The notes under the pieces are model-generated. The model was not told the origin of the DNA, did not search any database, and saw nothing but the letters and a program-made list of their open reading frames with translations. A stretch of 64,000 nucleotides of DNA. Origin: Flaccisagitta enflata. Lineage: Eukaryota > Chaetognatha > Sagittoidea > Aphragmophora. The stretch covers positions 58,590,001-58,654,000 of the forward strand of contig OZ231126.1 in NCBI GenBank assembly GCA_965153355.1, given 5' to 3'. Position numbers and translations under genes: made by a program. Each line of letters starts with the position of its first letter. Within the stretch, counting starts at the first letter, position 1. Of this stretch, positions 58,185 through 64,000 are shown piece by piece.

Positions 58185-59275
58185 AATAAAGGCGGCTCTC
58201 GCCGACAAGAAAAAAGTCGTAAAGGGATTTCTTCATTTTTTAAATTTTCTCATGCTCATGAAAGTTAAAACAACATTGCTCTTATAAAAGGAGGCCAGAA
58301 TTCTCCAATTCACAAAGGATGAAAGCCTTGTAAGCTCTAAATAGTGTTTACTCTGGATTGCTCACAACTATCCTTTACTAATGACAAACAAAATGCTTAC
58401 TTGACAAAATTATCAGTCTGACTGTATACCTCATTAGCATAGGGTTGGACAGGCCTATACCATTTAGTAAACACAAAATATCTCACAAAAGTAACAATTA
58501 AAGATTACTAATGTACTGGTGGAAGTACTGAAACTAGCAATATTGATTAGAAAACCCTACCCTTAGAGGCAAGAATTGAGGTACAATCATGCAATGAGAT
58601 TGCTCAAAAGTGGTGATCTAAGAAAAAAAGTTTAAAAAAAAAAGAAAAAGTTTTTGTCAAAAAAAAAAAAAGAAATGATGGAAAAATTAATTCTGCGTTA
58701 TTTCAATTTTGTTATGAAGCAAAGATTCCTGTAGGTGCACTTATGTTGTTGCTAGAGTGTATTATCAGCATCACCAAACTTCCAACATGCCAACAGTAGC
58801 TTGCTCTGTTTTACAATTACACAAACTACTACACAGAAATAACTTTTTTTTCCTTCCCTCTTTTTCTTCCTCTTTCTCTTCTTTCCTCCTCCCTCCCTTC
58901 TTTCCTACTTCCCTCTCTTCCTCCTTTCTTTGTTCCTTTAGAAAGAACTTTTTTTATTTGTTTACTTGTCTCTCTCTCTCTCAGACCAAAAATTAGGATT
59001 AATGAAAAATATCAATTTTTGCGACATTGTGAAAAAATAAAAAAGATTCAAAAAGTCATAGCGCAAAAAATATTGATCCTTGAGACCTCTGGTTGGTGCC
59101 ATTTGAAAGAAAAATATAAGCTCTTTCTTAGCTGAGAATAAAAAAAAAATGTATCATCCCAGGCGGGAAATGGCTTAACTTTCCCAAGTGTCTCAAATCG
59201 AAAATAGAAAACCTGTTTTCTCCCCTACGTTTCAAAAAGTCGAATTACGTAATTTGACTTTTTTCCAATAATTAC
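58185..59275 (+). repeat. Family D dispersed repeat segments
   Basis: AAAGGCGGCTCTCGCCGACA followed by AGAAAAAAGTCGTAAA begins at 58189 (compare 13433). At 59030-59275 there is the body region: GAGACCTCTGGTTGG, AGCTCTTTCTTAGC, TGTATCATCCC and AAATTACGTAATTTGAC (compare 14325-14720 and, diverged, 38030-38110). Whether 58.2 and 59.0 kb belong to one copy is unclear. No ORF. Confidence 0.6.
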
Positions 59276-59279
59276 GCCT

Positions 59280-61650
59280 CTTCCCTATGACCCTCGGATT
59301 AAGAACCCGTCACTACCAAGTTTCAATCAGTTTCACTTCAGCAGATTTTGACTGACAGTTTTGGTTGTTCATTAATCGCAAAGTCATTCTACCATTAAAT
59401 CTTACATTAGTTACATTAAAATGTAGGCGAAAAGTGGCAAACTCTGGTTGACTGGGTCGTCACGGTGCCATGGAATTAGGTTGTCACTACATGCCGTCTA
59501 CAGGATGTTTTGTCTACCAGCCAGTTGGTTTGTTCATTTTGTATATCATTTAGTCGCAAACCATTTAGCTTCTGGGCATCAGTTGGTGTCCTGTACCCAA
59601 AAAAATGGGTTTCGCCCTATATATACATATATATTTAAAAATACACATGTATATACCACCAAGACCCAAGTACAGGTAGGGCACACCTTGAAGGTGTCCT
59701 CCACTGCATGGCTTGTAGAATATAAAGATCATCAGGAATCCGCCATGACATTGAAAAGAATATCATGTGTTTTCCCAACCAATTTTCAAACTAATTTATT
59801 ATAGGAAAACAAAATTTAAAAGGCATGTTAGGAACTACATTTAAAAAATATAATAAAATCTGGACGGCGTTTGGCTATGGTCTGCGACAAGTGGGTCAAA
59901 AGATTCTCATAGCCTACCACCAATACTGTCCCTTGAAAAATATGAAAAAATATATTAGAAAAATGTTGGAAACATGTAAAAAGAAGAGGTACTGGAAGTT
60001 AAAACGTACTGAGGCATTAACCCCCGCGGACTGTGGTTTATAATATGCAAAAGCGCGCATGAGCGTGTAATTATGTTGGCGTGGATGATGGGAGTATAAA
60101 CCCATCACAACTGAAACGCAGCTGCTGCAGCTGCTCAGAATTGACAGTTGATTTCCTTCCATTAATATGCAAACGGCGCTGGACAACGATCAAAGTCAAC
60201 GATTAACGATCCCTGACGACGATTTCCCTCTCAGGCGGCCAACTTGACAAACGCGTCAGTCTCTATTTTGAGATGAAGACATGAACAGTGACGAGTTATT
60301 GCATGGTAACTAAGTTTGATGCTTGCTCTAGTTTAGGCCCTTTTTCGTCCGGTATTAAGATGATTTTTTACGGATTTGTACGGATTTGTACTGATTGGCG
60401 TCCTAATCGCCGTTAGAAAAAAAAAAGTCGATAAGTTGGTCTGTCGGTATGTCCGTCCGCCCACTTCTCCATCCCTCCGTTGGTCCATCTGTAACATTAT
60501 TAAAATACGTACATTAAAGTATTCTTGTAAGAACATGTTGTTTTTATTCTGAGGCTCAGCGTTCTTGATTTTTAGTCGTTCTTGATTTTTAGTCGATTTG
60601 AGGCTCAAAATCTGATCTTCAATCGAGAGGAGATGAGAACCAAGATGTTTATCATAAACAAATCAAATGTTAAATGCAGGGCTGAGTTCATCATTGCAAA
60701 TTTGTAATTGCACAATGCAGTCTCACTTCCGTGATACTTGTCATTTATGCAAGCTCATTCATTAGTCTAGAGTTCAAATGTTCTTATATTCCCCCCCCCC
60801 TCACCCCGTTTTAAGACTGTCAATGATTTTTCTTATCTTTTTTCTCCCCTGAGCCTCGATGTTTCTATAATTCATAGACAAGGTTTTTAGTCAAACATTT
60901 ACCTAAAATTTACCTAAAATTGGATAGGTGAGTATATGAGTGGAAGCATATACTATACAGGAATAAGTAACTTTTGAATGTTTTGTTTATTTTTAGATTT
61001 TCAGTTGATTTTGAAAAACATTTTTCTTCAAAGTTTTTTGTAAGATACTTTTTGTTGCACATTTAATTTGAGTATATTCAAATCTAAGGGTGAGGATGCA
61101 TTTGTGGAATTTGCCTCTTGAATATTGACCATACCATCTTGTCCATAGATATACGGACAGCAGCCCTCATAAAAGTGGAGTAGCGGGTAGCGCCGCTATT
61201 CGGAAAAGAAGAGGATGTGTCGGAAGATTTTGGCAGGAGAGGAGGAAGAAGAAGAAGAAGAAGAGAGAAAGAGAAAAAGAAGAAAAAGAAAAAGATGAAG
61301 AAACACATAGGAAATATCTCATGCCACTCGTTGCTAGAAAAAGCGGCTATTCCTTAAGTCATAGGATAGAATTACTTTTTCTTCTTTTTAGATTTTTTAT
61401 TCTAAACGATAAAAAGAAAAACATGTCACGGTAGTGTAAGTGAAAGGAAATGGTACACTGGTTTTGAACTATTTTCATTGGCCACTTCAGGCAAGTACTT
61501 TGACTAGCCAGAGGCGGGACTTTTAAAATCAACTTTAATATCAAAGTGATTTTATTTACCTCAGATGCATGCAACGCGGAGATGCGCGTCTCTACTGTTT
61601 TTCGACTCAATCATCACTGACAGACTGACGGATGAACAAAATGATGTGCT
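59280..61650. other. No gene supported
   Basis: Unique to AT-rich DNA with a diverged family D head at 60395 and short purine tracts at 61240-61300. I searched both strands for the next DUSP exon (HCLAGVSRS motif) and did not find it. A lysine-rich 72-codon frame at 59825 has no support. Confidence 0.4.
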
Positions 61651-61654
61651 AACT

Positions 61655-62163
61655 AGTCATCCAAGGATCGCACATTGTCAGCGGTACCCGTTGCCCTGCT
61701 GGGAGTGATCCAGTGAAAAAGTGGAGTGACAGCAGGGCAGCAGCCTCAAAGGGCCGATGTCCTGTAGACACAGAGGGGAATTTTGAGACGTCCGTCCTTC
61801 CGTCTGTCCTGAGGGGGCTCTAGATGGCTGATTTATGCCACTGAAGGCATATTTGAGGGCTGGAGGGCAAAATTAAGGCTTGGAGATCAGATTTGAGGTT
61901 TGGAGGGCTGGTTTTATGCTTGGAGGGCTGATTGAAGGTCTGTAGGGCAGATTTGAGGTCTGGAGGGCAGATCTGAGGCATGGAGGGGGCTGATTTGAAG
62001 CCAAGAGGGCTAAATTGAGGCCTTGGAGGGCTAATCTGAGGTGTTGATGGTCAACAGGGGGGGACGGAAGGAAGGACGGATGGACGTAGGACGGACGGAC
62101 GTCTCGAAATTTCCCGTGTTCTACAGGACATCGCATCCGCCCTTTGGGGCCGCTGCCCAAAAA
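61655..62163. mobile_element. Family C2 element, left of the DUSP exon
   Basis: TTGTCAGCGGTACCCGTTGC, GGGCAGCAGCCTCAAAGGGC, CGATGTCCTGTAGACACAGA and CGTCCGTCCTTCCGTC. About 11 units of GGAGGGCTGATTTGAGGTCT type follow, then GGAAGGAAGGACGG, GACGTCTCGAAATTTCCC, TTCTACAGGACATCGCATCC and GCCCTTTGGGGCCGCTGCCC. The outer blocks are inverted copies of each other. It ends 37 bases from the exon edge. Confidence 0.85.
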
Positions 62164-62200
62164 CGGAAAGAAAGAGTGGAATATTGACTACATGACTTAC

Positions 62201-62317
62201 AGGATAGATGGCTCTGGCGCTGTCGTGGATGGATAAGATGTGTGTAATTTGGTTCTCCACAAGTTGATCCTCGTCCTTGGCATCTCGCAAGTTGCCCAGA
62301 TATAAGCCCGGGATGAT
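62201..62317 (-). CDS. DUSP22/DUSP15: DUSP22/DUSP15-type dual-specificity phosphatase, exon 2-like
   Basis: On the minus strand the exon follows CAATTTTACATCAG and ends before GTAAGTC. It reads IIPGLYLGNLRDAKDEDQLV then ENQITHILSIHDSARAIYP, 39 codons, phase 0 at both edges. This is the start of the phosphatase domain of DUSP22 and DUSP15, where a short first exon (M-G-x-G-M-x-K) precedes I-L-P-G-L-Y-I-G-N; the exon break falls at the same place. The catalytic HC-x5-R lies in later exons that were not found in the window. Cytoplasmic, often myristoylated signalling phosphatases in vertebrates; the role here is inferred. Confidence 0.9.
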
Positions 62318-62373
62318 CTGATGTAAAATTGAGGGCAAGCGGAAAATAAAGAGGGTTTGAAGATGTTTTTTTT

Positions 62374-62712
62374 GGGCAGCGGTCCCAAAGGGGTCAATGA
62401 CCTAGGCTTTCACACATATGGGGGATTTTCTCCTTCTTCTCTTACGTACCCCCCCCCTCCCCCCAGCCTCAAGGCCCATATCTCAGCCTCGAGGCCCAAA
62501 TCCCAGTTTTGAGGCCCAAATCCCAACCTCCAGGCCTCAATCCTCACCCCAAGGCCCAAATTCCAGCCTCATGGATTCAGCCTCAAGACTGATTTGGGCC
62601 TTTATGTTGGGATATGCCTTCGAGGCTGAGAGGGCCCGGAGGTTGGGGAGGGGGTAGAGGAAAATAAGAAGGAGAAAATCCCCCTCATGTGTGAAAGCAT
62701 AGGTCACCGATA
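62374..62712. mobile_element. Family C element with internally inverted minisatellite, right of the DUSP exon
   Basis: GGGCAGCGGTCCCAAAGGGG followed by TCAATGACCTAGGCTTTCAC, CTCCTTCTTCTC, units AAGGCCCATATCTCAGCCTC in one direction up to about 62570 and in the other direction after it. Then GGAAAATAAGAAGG and CATGTGTGAAAGCATAGGTC. The right hairpin is missing. It lies 56 bases from the exon's acceptor edge. Confidence 0.8.
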
Positions 62713-63041
62713 TAGTTCGGCGATCTGGCTATTAGATAACGGTTCAATTAGGTTCAATTAATCAATTAATAATCGCGAATATAGGTTCGGTTCGGATACT
62801 GCTATAACCGACTTTTGGATGCGGTTATTATCGATTTTTTTTTTAACAAACTGACATTTTTTTTCCATGATGTAAAATTGTTGATCATCCAAGAATAATA
62901 TTTAAAGGGAAAAAAATGATGCATTTTTTTTAGTTTTTCATTTATATTTAACTCATTTCTGCATATATTGTTTTTTTCATATGTTCTTTTTTTTTGAAAA
63001 AAGAATAAGAAAGTGATCATTAAATATGATGGATGCAAATG

Positions 63042-63240
<199 letters not shown>

Positions 63241-63505
63241 AGACCGAGACCGATAGACAGATAGATAGAAAGACAGATAGAGAGACAGATAGATTGATGA
63301 ATGGATTGACATAGAGAAAAGCTAAGTTTACAGGCGACTTTCTGGTAAAAGGAGGAAGAGGAGGAAGAGGAAGAGGAGGAAGAGGAAGAGGAAGAGGAGA
63401 AGGGTCAGTAGCCATAACCGATTGAAACCGCATAAATGAGTAGCAATCGATAATGCAGGTAACAGCTATTTACTAATCGACCAAAGGATGATATAGGGTA
63501 CTCGC

Positions 63506-63624
63506 CAATGGATAGTCACCGACCCCTTCGGGGCCGCTGCCCTGCTCCCCTCAACTTCAGCCACAACCTACTTAAGCAGGGCACGGGTACTGCTGACCAT
63601 CTAATGCTTTTGCCACTATTTCAA
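63506..63624 (-). mobile_element. Family C tail module (solo end)
   Basis: CACCGACCCCTTCGGGGCCG followed by CTGCCCTGCTCCCC, CAGGGCACGGGTACTGCTGA and CATCTAATGCTTTTGCCACT followed by ATTT. This is the hairpin plus the GGTACCCGTTGCCC module without the minisatellite. Confidence 0.75.
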
Positions 63625-63675
63625 ATGATGTAACGCTTACTTTATAGTTTGCAATGAACATTAATACAGCTTTTA

Positions 63676-63801
63676 AACAAGGCCAAGTAGGCCAATATGG
63701 AGCGACATGTGGATCGTCGAACGAATGCGTTACCGACAGACCGACCAACCAACCAACTGACGGACATAGCCAGTTATAGAGATCCTTGTCGCACCTAAAA
63801 A
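63676..63801 (-). mobile_element. Family E element
   Basis: AACAAGGCCAAGTAGGCCAA followed by TATGGAGCGACATGTGGATC, GCGTTACCGACAGACCGACC, AACCAACCAACTGACGGAC and CTTGTCGCACCTAAAAA. Complete at 126 bp. Confidence 0.85.
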
Positions 63802-63812
63802 CCATGCTTTTG

Positions 63813-64000
63813 TACAGCGGCCCTGAAGGGGTCGATGACCTATGCTTTCAGTGAAAGCCTTTCACACAGGGGAATTTTTTCCTTCTTCTCCTTCTCCTTT
63901 GTACCCCCCCCCCCTGTCCAGGCCCATATCTCAGCCTCGAGGCCCATATCCCACCCTTGAGGCCCAAATCCCACTCTTTGAGGCCCAAATCCCAACCTAA
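63813..64000 (+). mobile_element. Family C element, cut by the window edge
   Basis: ACAGCGGCCCTGAAGGGGTC followed by GATGACCTATGCTTTCA, CTCCTTCTCCTT tract, and units AGGCCCATATCTCAGCCTCG running to the edge. Confidence 0.8.

Noticed and set aside
59825-60043. 72-codon Lys-rich ORF
   Set aside because: AT-rich composition explains it; no splice signals, motif or similarity recognised.
62051-62200. Extension of the phosphatase frame past the exon end
   Set aside because: A GTAAGT donor ends the conserved part, and the extra residues are translated intron and family C2 element.

Overview
The window is animal genomic DNA, most likely from a marine or other non-vertebrate metazoan. The evidence is spliced exons of conserved animal genes with GT-AG introns of 0.6-3.8 kb, very long dinucleotide and tetranucleotide microsatellites, and a dense load of short non-autonomous mobile elements. 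There is no operon structure, no CRISPR array, and no tRNA or rRNA that I could recognise. I cannot name the species.

Four genes can be supported. (1) Three consecutive exons (20738-20811, 23001-23124, 23763-23864, +) of an M17 leucyl-aminopeptidase-family protein, including the NTDAEGR signature. (2) A 704-codon intronless C2H2 zinc-finger ORF (25607-27721, +) with 15 fingers in a repeating module order; one finger is broken by a small in-frame deletion. (3) Five in-phase exons (32563-43554, +) of an SLC1 / excitatory amino acid transporter gene, from the TM4 region to the NMDGT motif of TM7; both ends of the gene are missing. (4) One exon (62201-62317, -) of a DUSP22/DUSP15-type phosphatase. 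Weaker candidates are an 82-codon ORF with a Cx9C motif (49159-49407, +) and a Gly/Asp/Tyr-rich repeat with a broken reading frame (47.45-48.30 kb, -).

Most of the rest is repeats. The commonest family, called family A/B/E/F here, has about 20 recognisable copies of 110-480 bp. Each runs from TTTTTAG plus a hairpin, through a (GTCC/GTCG)n core, to a distal inverted copy of one hairpin arm and a GGCCTTGTT end. The hairpin sequence differs between subfamilies, but its partner arm and the distal inverted copy change with it. The layout recalls HINE/DINE-1 elements. One copy has grown an internal 80-bp minisatellite of about 26 units. Another has taken in two independent TA-flanked transposons, and removing both restores its consensus. 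A second family (C) starts and ends with a CGGCCCC-GAA-GGGGCCG hairpin and carries a roughly 20-bp minisatellite between. There are also hAT-like elements with 8-bp target duplications, several TA-flanked foldback elements, and a degenerate hammerhead-like motif inside a long hairpin.

Layout: 0-5 kb, satellites and microsatellites. 5-20 kb, mobile elements in otherwise blank DNA. 20.7-23.9 kb, aminopeptidase exons. 25.6-27.7 kb, zinc-finger gene. 27.8-30.0 kb, expanded element. 30-32 kb, repeats. 32.5-43.6 kb, SLC1 gene. 44-49.5 kb, trinucleotide arrays and the Gly-rich repeat. 50-62 kb, tandem repeats and elements. 62.2 kb, phosphatase exon between two family C elements. 62.4-64 kb, more family C. 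Microsatellites often abut splice sites. The 638-bp third aminopeptidase intron begins with (GA)n and ends with (CT)n, so its two ends could base-pair.
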